Assembly (NCBI GenBank): GCA_014376805.1
Contig: JACMQU010000017.1
Span: 1-64,000, forward strand
Source of the DNA: Bacteroidia bacterium
GTDB taxonomy: Bacteria > Bacteroidota > Bacteroidia > UKL13-3
DNA: 64,000 bases
Direction of reading: 5' to 3'
The position numbers and the translations under genes are program-made. The notes under the pieces were generated by a model that searched no databases, was not told the origin of the DNA, and saw nothing but the letters and a program-made list of their open reading frames with translations. Shown one piece after another: positions 54,671-62,224 of the stretch. How positions within the stretch are numbered: position 1 is the stretch's first letter; each line of letters opens with the position of its first letter.

Positions 54671-55747
54671 TTAAAATTTTCCATTAAAACTTCTTAAAAG
54701 TTCAGACTCTTTCATTAAAACAGGTAATGAATCTACATCTCTTAAGAAGATCAGATCTTTTTCAAATTCATATAAAATAAAGTCCTTTTTAAAAGTAGTG
54801 TCATTGTCTAATAATCTAATGGTATCCTCCGCAAAATTAGCTCCACCCGCTGCAAAACATTGTGTAAATGCTACATGTCTCACATTTATTTCTGTTATAT
54901 ATGGTTTTTTATTTTCATCCTCTTTAAAATCTACCGTATAAAAGCCATGTTGTTTAGCACCTGTATGGGCAAATAAATGATCCATTGCCTTCTTCGCTTC
55001 AGCAAACAATTCAGGTTCATTCAATAATCGTCCGAAAGATGTATTACCTGTAATACCTGAAGGAGCTACTTTAGACATGATGTAGTTCACTCTTTCTCCA
55101 CAGGCGGATCGTAGCAGTTTACCTTCATAATATAACAGTTTACAAGCAAGATTCCTTCCGGGTAAAAATTTGCTGGCTAAAAATTCTTTTACCCCGGGGT
55201 TAATTTGAATCCAGTTTTTCAGGGCATCTTCACTCTCTACTTTTAAAGAACCTAAACCGCTTGTACCTGAGGTGCTTCTTACCCAAAAAGGGAAATTCAA
55301 TGTATCATATACATTTCTTAAATCTTTATCATCGCTGTTAAATGAAACTGATAAAGGGACTATATCAAGTTCCTTCAGGATATTTGTCATTTTGGCTTTA
55401 TCAACCAATAATTCAGCCATGCTTAAATCCGGTAATAGTACCTTACATGGCAAATCATGTGTTTGCATTCTTTTGCTCCATTCCATTACCTCCAACTCTG
55501 GTAAGATAACGGCAATTTCGATCTGATTTTCTTTGATGATTTTTTCAATTTCTTCCCAATAATTTTTATCGGTAGCCCTCGGTACTATATAAGATTTATT
55601 GTATAACTCTGTTTGATATAAACCAATTGATAAAGGATTGATATCGGTTGCAATTATTTCGAAACGTTTATAAAAGCTGTATTTTTTTAATGCAATGGCA
55701 AAACTGCGTGGAGTAGGCCCACCCACACCGGTAATTAATATTTTCAT
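54671..55747 (-). CDS. ATP-grasp ligase (CarB-like), polysaccharide locus
   Basis: A 358-residue protein with a Rossmann-like start (MKILITGVGGPTPRSFAIAL, ATDINPLSIGLYQ), then an ATP-grasp fold. WVRSTSGTSGLGSLKVES is the flexible nucleotide loop and VDFKEDENKKPYITEINVRHVAFT has the metal-binding Glu and Asn. This is the carbamoyl-phosphate-synthase-like group. Such enzymes join a carboxylate to an amine or similar nucleophile using ATP. It stands 87 bases ahead of the AsnB gene in the same transcript direction, so the pair may act together. No substrate can be read from sequence. Confidence 0.8.
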   Translation of the reverse strand: MKILITGVGGPTPRSFAIALKKYSFYKRFEIIATDINPLSIGLYQTELYNKSYIVPRATDKNYWEEIEKIIKENQIEIAVILPELEVMEWSKRMQTHDLPCKVLLPDLSMAELLVDKAKMTNILKELDIVPLSVSFNSDDKDLRNVYDTLNFPFWVRSTSGTSGLGSLKVESEDALKNWIQINPGVKEFLASKFLPGRNLACKLLYYEGKLLRSACGERVNYIMSKVAPSGITGNTSFGRLLNEPELFAEAKKAMDHLFAHTGAKQHGFYTVDFKEDENKKPYITEINVRHVAFTQCFAAGGANFAEDTIRLLDNDTTFKKDFILYEFEKDLIFLRDVDSLPVLMKESELLRSFNGKF

Positions 55748-56029
55748 TTTTCGTAAGTTTAATTTTAGTTAAATTTTTTCTCACTAATCAGAAGCTAGAT
55801 AGCCCGTAAAAACTTTAATTACGGATGCCATTAATTCTTTTAATAGTAGGATTAAAACTCAATTTTAATAGAGTTGGTAAATAAACGTTATAATTATACA
55901 AGTGGCTAATTAGTCTAATAATAAAACATTAATTTTATAGTTTAGTTTTCTATTGTTTTTAATTTTATACAGCTAAGTAATATTTTTTACACACTTAGAC
56001 TTTTATAGAACATATCGCCCAAAATATAC

Positions 56030-57040
56030 TTATGCCTTCAGATAAGATTCAAGAACTGGTTTCAAACCTTTTTTTACGGGTAATTGCCATAATAGCTTAC
56101 ACCAATCATGGTTCCCCTCAATTAATTCTGCTCCATTATTGGTGATAGCTATATCCCAACCGATAGATTTGTTGGATACGTTTTTTAAAGCAGCTTGTTT
56201 AATCATTTTTATGGTCTCTGGCCAGAATGGCACTTCAAACCCAACTATTTCTATACCTGTAACCGGATGAAAATATTCGTCTTTTTTAGTAATATCGCTA
56301 TATACGCCTGGCCCGGTTACCTTACCACTTATTTCATCTATAGGAGCAGCAATATTGCCAGCGGCCATATTATCTATGGGTGAATTTATAGTGATTCTTA
56401 ACCTGCATCCTAATATATCTACTTCATTCTTTTTATTTATCTGGGTGATTATCCGGATTGTATTTAAGCCAGAAGGAGAGAGTTCCATTAGCTTGCTGTG
56501 TTGCACCACAAACTCTTCTACAAAATCATTCGAGGTTTCCAGTAATCGGGCAACTAAGGTGTCCGCATTTAACTCATTGCTTTTTCTCACTTCAATACCA
56601 TTACCGCATTGCCCCCGCGAGTCTTTAAGTACAATCTTACCGGAGGTATTGGATAACATTCTATCACCGGTTTTTTTATCTTTTTGTAAATCATTCAATG
56701 ATGCAAATGAATGTTTTACAAAAGTTCCGTACTCCTTTAAAAATGTAAGTTTATCCTCCAGTACACTCCTGGTCTCCTTCGGATTCATCTTTAATTGAAA
56801 CTCATACATATAACCTGTTCCGGCATAAGTTAGTTTTTCCTTTTCAGAAATTTCATAAAAGCGAAAGTTAAAATATTCCAGTAATGATATGTTGTAAGTT
56901 ATGCTGGAGCGCACCATATCCAGCCAAATACTTGCTTTAGATTTCTTGGTGGTGTTGCTGGCAAAAGTTAGAAACTTATTTAATTTAGATTTATCAAGTT
57001 CTTTAAAATAGTAAGCTAAATATAATATACGTTTGATCAT
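56030..57040 (-). CDS. Sugar-transfer-associated ATP-grasp protein
   Basis: A 336-residue protein of the ATP-grasp group that accompanies sugar transferases. KIVLKDSRGQCGNGIEVRKS is the nucleotide loop, FVEEFVVQHSKLMELSPSGLNTIRIIT the central strand-turn, GNIAAPIDEISGKVTGPG the family signature, and IGWDIAITNNGAELIEGNHDWCKLLWQ the metal-binding end. It begins 2 bases after the stop of the PglC-type transferase gene, a coupling that suggests it acts on the first membrane-bound sugar or on the growing lipid-linked glycan. The modification is unknown. Confidence 0.82.
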   Translation of the reverse strand: MIKRILYLAYYFKELDKSKLNKFLTFASNTTKKSKASIWLDMVRSSITYNISLLEYFNFRFYEISEKEKLTYAGTGYMYEFQLKMNPKETRSVLEDKLTFLKEYGTFVKHSFASLNDLQKDKKTGDRMLSNTSGKIVLKDSRGQCGNGIEVRKSNELNADTLVARLLETSNDFVEEFVVQHSKLMELSPSGLNTIRIITQINKKNEVDILGCRLRITINSPIDNMAAGNIAAPIDEISGKVTGPGVYSDITKKDEYFHPVTGIEIVGFEVPFWPETIKMIKQAALKNVSNKSIGWDIAITNNGAELIEGNHDWCKLLWQLPVKKGLKPVLESYLKA

Positions 57041-57042
57041 AA

Positions 57043-57648
57043 TTAATTGTTTCCGTTAAAAGGTTGCATAGGTCTGTTTTCAGATTGATTTACACCTTCA
57101 GTTTTTATAACTTTAAGAAAAGTTAACCAAATTATTTTTACGTCTAATATAAAAGATACATTATCTACATAATAAATATCCAGATTAAACTTTTTTGACC
57201 AACTAATGCTATTTCTGCCATTAACCTGAGCCCAGCCTGTTATGCCGGGTTTAACCAGGTGTCTTCTTTTCTGATGCTCATTAAATAAAGGAATATATTT
57301 ATACAATAGAGGCCTTGGACCAACAACACTCATATTGCCAATTAAAACATTTAGTAACTGTGGTAATTCATCAATGGAAGTTTTTCTAATAAAAAATCCT
57401 AAGGGTGTAATGCGGATATTATCAGGCAAGAGTTTTCCATTTTCATCTCTGGCATCGTTCATTGATTTAAACTTTATTATGCGTATGCTTTTTTCGTTCT
57501 TACCCGGCCTCTCCTGCGTGAAGAATGGATTTCCTTTTAAACTAACAGCATTAGCGATGGCAACAAATAATATTACAGGGGAGGTAATAAGTAGCCCTAC
57601 AATTGAAATAATTATATCAAGCAGTCTTTTAAAAATTTTAAGATACAT
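57043..57648 (-). CDS. Phosphoglycosyl transferase (PglC/WcaJ-type sugar transferase)
   Basis: The start is set at the ATG at 57648 (MYLKIFKRLLDIIISIVGLL), ten codons inside the track ORF; it overlaps the preceding GT4 gene by 11 bases. The 201-residue monotopic enzyme has a reentrant N-terminal helix, then FFTQERPGKNEKSIRIIKFKSM, the catalytic Asp-Glu dyad in KTSIDELPQLLNVL, VVGPRPLL, and RRHLVKPGITGWAQVNGRNSISW. It lacks the extra N-terminal helices of WcaJ, so it is a minimal PglC-like enzyme. It should place a UDP-diacetamido-trideoxyhexose phosphate on undecaprenyl phosphate, initiating the glycan. Confidence 0.9.
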   Translation of the reverse strand: MYLKIFKRLLDIIISIVGLLITSPVILFVAIANAVSLKGNPFFTQERPGKNEKSIRIIKFKSMNDARDENGKLLPDNIRITPLGFFIRKTSIDELPQLLNVLIGNMSVVGPRPLLYKYIPLFNEHQKRRHLVKPGITGWAQVNGRNSISWSKKFNLDIYYVDNVSFILDVKIIWLTFLKVIKTEGVNQSENRPMQPFNGNN

Positions 57649-58795
57649 AAGATTGAAGATATTTACCGGCATTCGCATTTGTAAAAAATTGCGCTGCTAT
57701 TTTAGAATTTTCTGATAATAATTTTTGCTTGTCCGGATGGTTTTTCATGTTGAGAATAAAATCTATGATCCCCTGTTTATCATTTTTGGGAAAACACTTA
57801 CCATTATGAAATTGTTCAATGTGTTTGTTTAATTCAGAATCCATACTGGCAATGCCTAAAAGTGGAACACCTACTGCCTGAAGATTGTATATCTTACTTG
57901 GAATACTTACATGGGATGTTTTATCGTCAAGCAGTACCACACCTAAATCTGCCGCAGCCAGCGAATAATTTAGTTCATTATCTGCCTGAAATGGCATTAA
58001 AAGGCAATTGTTTAATTGATAAGTTGTAATTAATTCCTGTATTAATTTAACTTTCTCGCCTCTGCCAATTATCAAAAAAATTAAATCCTTTTCGTTTTTC
58101 AATTCTTTCGCTATTTCAACTAATTCCTCTACATTATGTGTGTATCCAATATTACCCGAATACTGTACGATGAATTTATTTTCAAGTATATTTCTTTTTA
58201 TCCATGGATTATTTTCTTTGCTTACACTATGTAATTTTGTTAAACCAGACCAGTTAGGAATTATTACCATTTTGTTCCTGCTCATGTAAGCATCCACTAA
58301 TTTGGCCATGCCCTCACCAATGGTATATACTCTATGTGCTTTAGCAAATATTTTTTTATTTTGTCTGCCCCAAAATTTATAAAGCCAGTTACCTTCATTT
58401 ATATTATATATTTTTAAAACATCAGGATAAACATCAAATATAAGTATAGAAAACTTATTCTTTAAAAATGCGGATAAGAGATAAGCAGAAGGTGGTATTG
58501 TAATATAAAATATATCATAGCTGCGGTATTTGGTTAATAGTAAGAAGTAAATCTGCAATGTACCTATCAACCATGAAGTTAATTTTCTTGCGGGATTTCC
58601 TCTGTCATATTTAATGATAGTAGAAAACGTTACATTTTTATTTAATTCAATATCCTGTACCCTTATACTGCCGGATATCAATGCTACTTTATCAAAATCA
58701 TTGGCAAATGCATTGATTATGTCAATTGTTAAATAACCTGTAGCCTGGTTAATAAATACAATTTTTTTTAACGCTGCTTTATTAGGTTTTTGCAT
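57638..58795 (-). CDS. GT4-family glycosyltransferase
   Basis: A 385-residue GT-B enzyme. The N-terminal half includes IVFINQATGYLTIDII, RSYDIFYITIPPSAYLLS and LIFDVYPDVLKIYNI. The C-terminal half has IVQYSGNIGYTHNVEELVEIA, LIFLIIGRGEKVKLI and LGVVLLDDKTSHVSIPSKIYNLQAVGVPLLGIA (donor-binding region; the last part stands where GT4 E-x7-E lies, here SKIYN). The 28-base overlap with the upstream GT4 gene and the overlap with the PglC-type gene downstream show strong coupling. It adds one sugar on the cytosolic face; donor and acceptor are unknown. Confidence 0.83.
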   Translation of the reverse strand: MQKPNKAALKKIVFINQATGYLTIDIINAFANDFDKVALISGSIRVQDIELNKNVTFSTIIKYDRGNPARKLTSWLIGTLQIYFLLLTKYRSYDIFYITIPPSAYLLSAFLKNKFSILIFDVYPDVLKIYNINEGNWLYKFWGRQNKKIFAKAHRVYTIGEGMAKLVDAYMSRNKMVIIPNWSGLTKLHSVSKENNPWIKRNILENKFIVQYSGNIGYTHNVEELVEIAKELKNEKDLIFLIIGRGEKVKLIQELITTYQLNNCLLMPFQADNELNYSLAAADLGVVLLDDKTSHVSIPSKIYNLQAVGVPLLGIASMDSELNKHIEQFHNGKCFPKNDKQGIIDFILNMKNHPDKQKLLSENSKIAAQFFTNANAGKYLQSYVS

Positions 58796-59898
58796 AAATT
58801 TATATAACTCAAAGCTCTTTCTTCTGCTGTTTTAAAAATAATTCGTCGTTCTTTACCTTTGGTTATAAGTTGTTTCTGGAGTTCAGTATTTTCCATCAGC
58901 AAGTGCAATTTGTTGCTTATATCTTTTTCATTTAACGGATCAAAATAAATCGCTGCCTCTTCGCATACTGTTCTTGCAAAGCCTAAATCAGCAGTAACTA
59001 TCGGCTTTTCCATAAACATGGCTTCTACATACGAGGCCGAAAAGCACTCTAATAAAGTGGGTAAAAACATAGCATCACATTCTTTATATAACGAGGCACA
59101 TTCTGCTACCGGAACCGGACCAACATTATAAATATAAGGGTGATATTTTTCCTGAAAAATCCCTGTAAATATGGTTTCAGGTAGGGTTAAAACAAACCTC
59201 ATTTTTGTATCAGGATTGTCTTTAATTTCGAGGTCAATTACTTTCCTTATAATTTCAAAATTTTTATGAGGATGGTATGCTGACAGAAGCAAAAATCTAT
59301 ACTCATTTTTTTTTCTGTCTTTTAACTTATCAGGAAAAACAAGCGGATTAAAATAATGAGAACTGCAACTATTTGATACGGTAAATACATGAGGCGTTTT
59401 TAACCATTTTTTTACCCTTAAATTTACATCATCCGTTTGCACAACATAAGCGTCTGTTTCTTTTTTAAAGAAATGTGCTTTAAGTTTCCCCCTTATTTTC
59501 CATCTTATTTGCTTCCAGAAAGGAATGATTTTAAAAAAAGGCGAATCTGTATAAATATAATGACCTAAGTTGAAGCCAACAAGATGAGGAGCTTCGGGAG
59601 TCCAGTAAGCCGGTCCTGAAGTTGTGAATACTACATCCGGGTTTACTTTTTTTTCTACTTCTTGGAAGAAAGATGTTACAGGTTTAAGTGAAAATATTTT
59701 GGTAGCAGGTCTTACGTCAATGTCGTAAAAGTAGAAATTATCAGGAAAACTTTTTTTGTTTATAGTCTGTCCTATATTACCTCCTAAAATCACATGAAAT
59801 TCGTGCTCCTTAAATTTCTTACATTCCTCAATAAATGATTTAGCTACCTGTAAGCCTCCACCTTTAAGTGTAGAAGCGGTATTAATAATTAATCTCAT
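58768..59898 (-). CDS. GT4-family glycosyltransferase
   Basis: A 376-residue GT-B enzyme opening MRLIINTASTLKGGGLQVAKSFIEEC, with the glycine-rich acceptor loop. It has PDVVFTTSGPAYW, RFLLLSAYHPHKNFEIIRKVI, MFLPTLLECFSASYVEAMFMEKPIVTADLGFAR with the GT4 E-x7-E pair (ECFSASYVE), and EEAAIYFDPLNEKDISNKL. Its ATG overlaps the upstream GT4 stop (ATGA). Three consecutive GT4 genes and one initiating transferase fit a repeat unit of about four sugars, not counting others outside the window. Confidence 0.85.
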   Translation of the reverse strand: MRLIINTASTLKGGGLQVAKSFIEECKKFKEHEFHVILGGNIGQTINKKSFPDNFYFYDIDVRPATKIFSLKPVTSFFQEVEKKVNPDVVFTTSGPAYWTPEAPHLVGFNLGHYIYTDSPFFKIIPFWKQIRWKIRGKLKAHFFKKETDAYVVQTDDVNLRVKKWLKTPHVFTVSNSCSSHYFNPLVFPDKLKDRKKNEYRFLLLSAYHPHKNFEIIRKVIDLEIKDNPDTKMRFVLTLPETIFTGIFQEKYHPYIYNVGPVPVAECASLYKECDAMFLPTLLECFSASYVEAMFMEKPIVTADLGFARTVCEEAAIYFDPLNEKDISNKLHLLMENTELQKQLITKGKERRIIFKTAEERALSYINLCKNLIKQR

Positions 59899-60974
59899 TT
59901 GGAAGTTAAAAAAGAATAATATTTATCGCAGATATCTTCTGAAGAGAATTCTTTGATTTTCAACATTGCGTTTTGTTCAAATTGAGTTCTTAATTGTTCA
60001 TCATTCATTAGCAGCTCCAGTTTATATCTGAATTCCGAAATGTTATTCTCTTCTATCAGATAGCCATTATTGTTATCGGTAATTAAATCTGCCGGCCCGG
60101 CCGAGCAATCATAAGAAATACAAGCCAGTGGTGTTGCTAAGGCTTCTGCCAGTGCGTTTGGAAAGCCTTCCAGAATAGAGGTAAATGCAAATATTTTACT
60201 TTTCTTATAGTAATCATCAACATTTTTAACTTCTCCTGTAAAATCTACTTTATTTTCTATTCCTAGTAACTTTACTTTATTTTTGGCCGCTTCCAAACAT
60301 CTTCCATTTCCTATTAAAACTAATTTCCAGTTTTCGGTTTTAATACCTGCAAATATTTCAATTAATTGTATTTGTTGTTTTGTTGTTTCAAACCGCCCAA
60401 CATTTACAATAATATTTTCTCTTACAATATTTTCATTTTGCCCGAAGTTTCTTATTGGATTGCCAATTGTGATTATATTTTTATGGTTTGTAACAGAAAA
60501 AATTTTAGCGTTTGCATGGCTCGTTTGAGCTATTATTCCAATGGTTTTACGATATAAAATGCCTCTCAGAATTTTATGCATTATGGAGAGTTTTAACTTT
60601 GGTGAACTTCTGTCTGAAACAAATAATTTATATTTTGTAAATAGTAACAATAGAATATTGAATGAATTCCACTTTTCTCCAAAACTTAATACAATATCCG
60701 GGTTGATTTTTTTTATCGCTTCTCTGGTAAATAGTAAAGTTTTTAATGTAAATAAGATTTTGTAATTTTTATTATATTTTACGGGTGGCTCTATAACTTG
60801 TATAGCTGGATCAAGATCATAAAATCTCTTGTTTCTACTGAGCAGTATAAATGTAACTTCAGCATTTTTATTGCGAATAAAATTATGAGCAATTTCAACC
60901 ATTACGCGTTCCATACCGCCACCAAATAAAGAAGGCAGGATAAAACAGAAATGCTTTTTTGTATTTTTTATCAC
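59895..60974 (-). CDS. GT4-family glycosyltransferase
   Basis: A 359-residue GT-B enzyme: FCFILPSLFGGGMERVMVEIA (acceptor loop), PDIVLSFGEKWNSFNILLLL, IIVNVGRFETTKQQIQLIEIF, WKLVLIGNGRCLEAAKNKV, and FAFTSILEGFPNALAEALATPLACISYDCSAGPADLI with the E-x7-E pair (EGFPNALAE). The GGGMERV and SAGPADLI segments resemble N-acetyl-hexosaminyl GT4 enzymes such as PglJ/PglH and WbnK-like, so a HexNAc donor is possible. It is the first of the three-GT block and follows a 218-base AT-rich gap. Confidence 0.85.
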   Translation of the reverse strand: MIKNTKKHFCFILPSLFGGGMERVMVEIAHNFIRNKNAEVTFILLSRNKRFYDLDPAIQVIEPPVKYNKNYKILFTLKTLLFTREAIKKINPDIVLSFGEKWNSFNILLLLFTKYKLFVSDRSSPKLKLSIMHKILRGILYRKTIGIIAQTSHANAKIFSVTNHKNIITIGNPIRNFGQNENIVRENIIVNVGRFETTKQQIQLIEIFAGIKTENWKLVLIGNGRCLEAAKNKVKLLGIENKVDFTGEVKNVDDYYKKSKIFAFTSILEGFPNALAEALATPLACISYDCSAGPADLITDNNNGYLIEENNISEFRYKLELLMNDEQLRTQFEQNAMLKIKEFSSEDICDKYYSFLTSK

Positions 60975-61192
60975 GGGTTTATAGACTTTATATCATAGAG
61001 CAATTTTTTTAATACAATTTGTTTAATATTCCATGTAAATTATTAAAGAATAAATAATTTTATAAATCTATATGTTAACAATAGCACTTGTACTTTTATA
61101 TATATTTAATGGACTCAAAATTTGAATTTTTCCTAACTCATTTATCAATGGTATAATGAAAATTAAATTATATCTGCAATCGTATCTGCTGT

Positions 61193-62224
61193 TTATTTAA
61201 TTATATTTTTTTCTTTAATGTTTTTAACTATTAAATCTACCATCCATGCCTGTGAATTAAATGAACCTTCAAAGAAGTTCATTTCCATGTCCCAGTAACC
61301 AACGCATGGATAGTAAACCTGCTTTACATAACCATAGCTAATTTCTATAACATAAGGTTTGTCATTCTTATAAACAAAATCAATAGCAAGACAATCTGAA
61401 TTTAATTTCCGCGCAATTTCAAATGATAGTTTTATCGTACTCTCATCAAAATTCTCTTTCTCATATTTTATAAATCCACTGCCTGATGCTCTAAAATCAT
61501 TTTCTCTAACCATTCTTTTAATGGCAAAAGCCTTTCCGTCAATTACTATAATTCTTATATCGCAATTGTTATTCGGAATAAACTCCTGGAAGTAGATATA
61601 TCCTCTTTCTTTTCCCGCGTATTTTGCAAATTTTGGAGGGTATACAAATCTTAATAACCCCTTCCCAATATCAACCAGTGTTGCCTTTCCGTTTTTATAT
61701 TTTCTAATACGTTCTAATAAGTTCGACCACGCATTGTATTGGCTGAACCCACTATCAAAAGCTTTATTAATTAAGGATTTAGCTTTTGAGTGTGAAAGCA
61801 CTAATCTTACATTTGCTGATCCTGCTCCACACCTTAATTTAAAGACTTTTGGAAAAGAAGTAGTACCAATCCATTTCAGAGCATCTTTTTTATCATAAAA
61901 AACGTGTGTTTTTACGAGATCAATTCCATGCGATTCTAATAAATATTTTTGTCCAACCTTATCGTCAAAATGCCAAACGGTATTATAGTTAGGAAAAACT
62001 ACTTTACCGGTTGCTTCAAGAGAAAATATTAATTGCTTCGAAAACAGGAAATCTTTAGAACTTGAATGATTTGGATGCCACATAAACGCATCACAATCCT
62101 GTAACTGCTCGATGATATCATTGCGGTAACAATCCACCAGTTTAAATGGAATTTTTTTGTCCAGACAATATTGTATCCAGCGATCAGAAAAAGAGTCAAG
62201 GCTAGTTTGAATGGCTATTTTCAT
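61193..62224 (-). CDS. RimK-like ATP-grasp ligase, polysaccharide locus
   Basis: The start is placed at the ATG at 62224 (MKIAIQTSLDSFSDRWIQYC), ten codons inside the track ORF; it overlaps the second asparagine-synthase gene by 23 bases. The 343-residue protein has an N-terminal pre-ATP-grasp domain and an ATP-grasp core: VFKLRCGAGSANVRLVLS, YIYFQEFIPNNNCDIRIIVIDGKAFAIKRMVRENDFRASGSG, and LAIDFVYKNDKPYVIEISYGY. DIRIIVI and NDFRASGSG are typical of RimK-type ligases, which join amino acids to carboxylates. Coupled to an AsnB-like gene, it probably modifies the glycan or a precursor; the substrate is unknown. Confidence 0.82.
   Translation of the reverse strand: MKIAIQTSLDSFSDRWIQYCLDKKIPFKLVDCYRNDIIEQLQDCDAFMWHPNHSSSKDFLFSKQLIFSLEATGKVVFPNYNTVWHFDDKVGQKYLLESHGIDLVKTHVFYDKKDALKWIGTTSFPKVFKLRCGAGSANVRLVLSHSKAKSLINKAFDSGFSQYNAWSNLLERIRKYKNGKATLVDIGKGLLRFVYPPKFAKYAGKERGYIYFQEFIPNNNCDIRIIVIDGKAFAIKRMVRENDFRASGSGFIKYEKENFDESTIKLSFEIARKLNSDCLAIDFVYKNDKPYVIEISYGYVKQVYYPCVGYWDMEMNFFEGSFNSQAWMVDLIVKNIKEKNIIK

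Noticed and set aside
55804-55824. CCGTAA/TTACGG hairpin between two ATP-grasp genes
   Set aside because: A 6-bp stem with a 9-base AT loop and no T-run is too weak to call a terminator.
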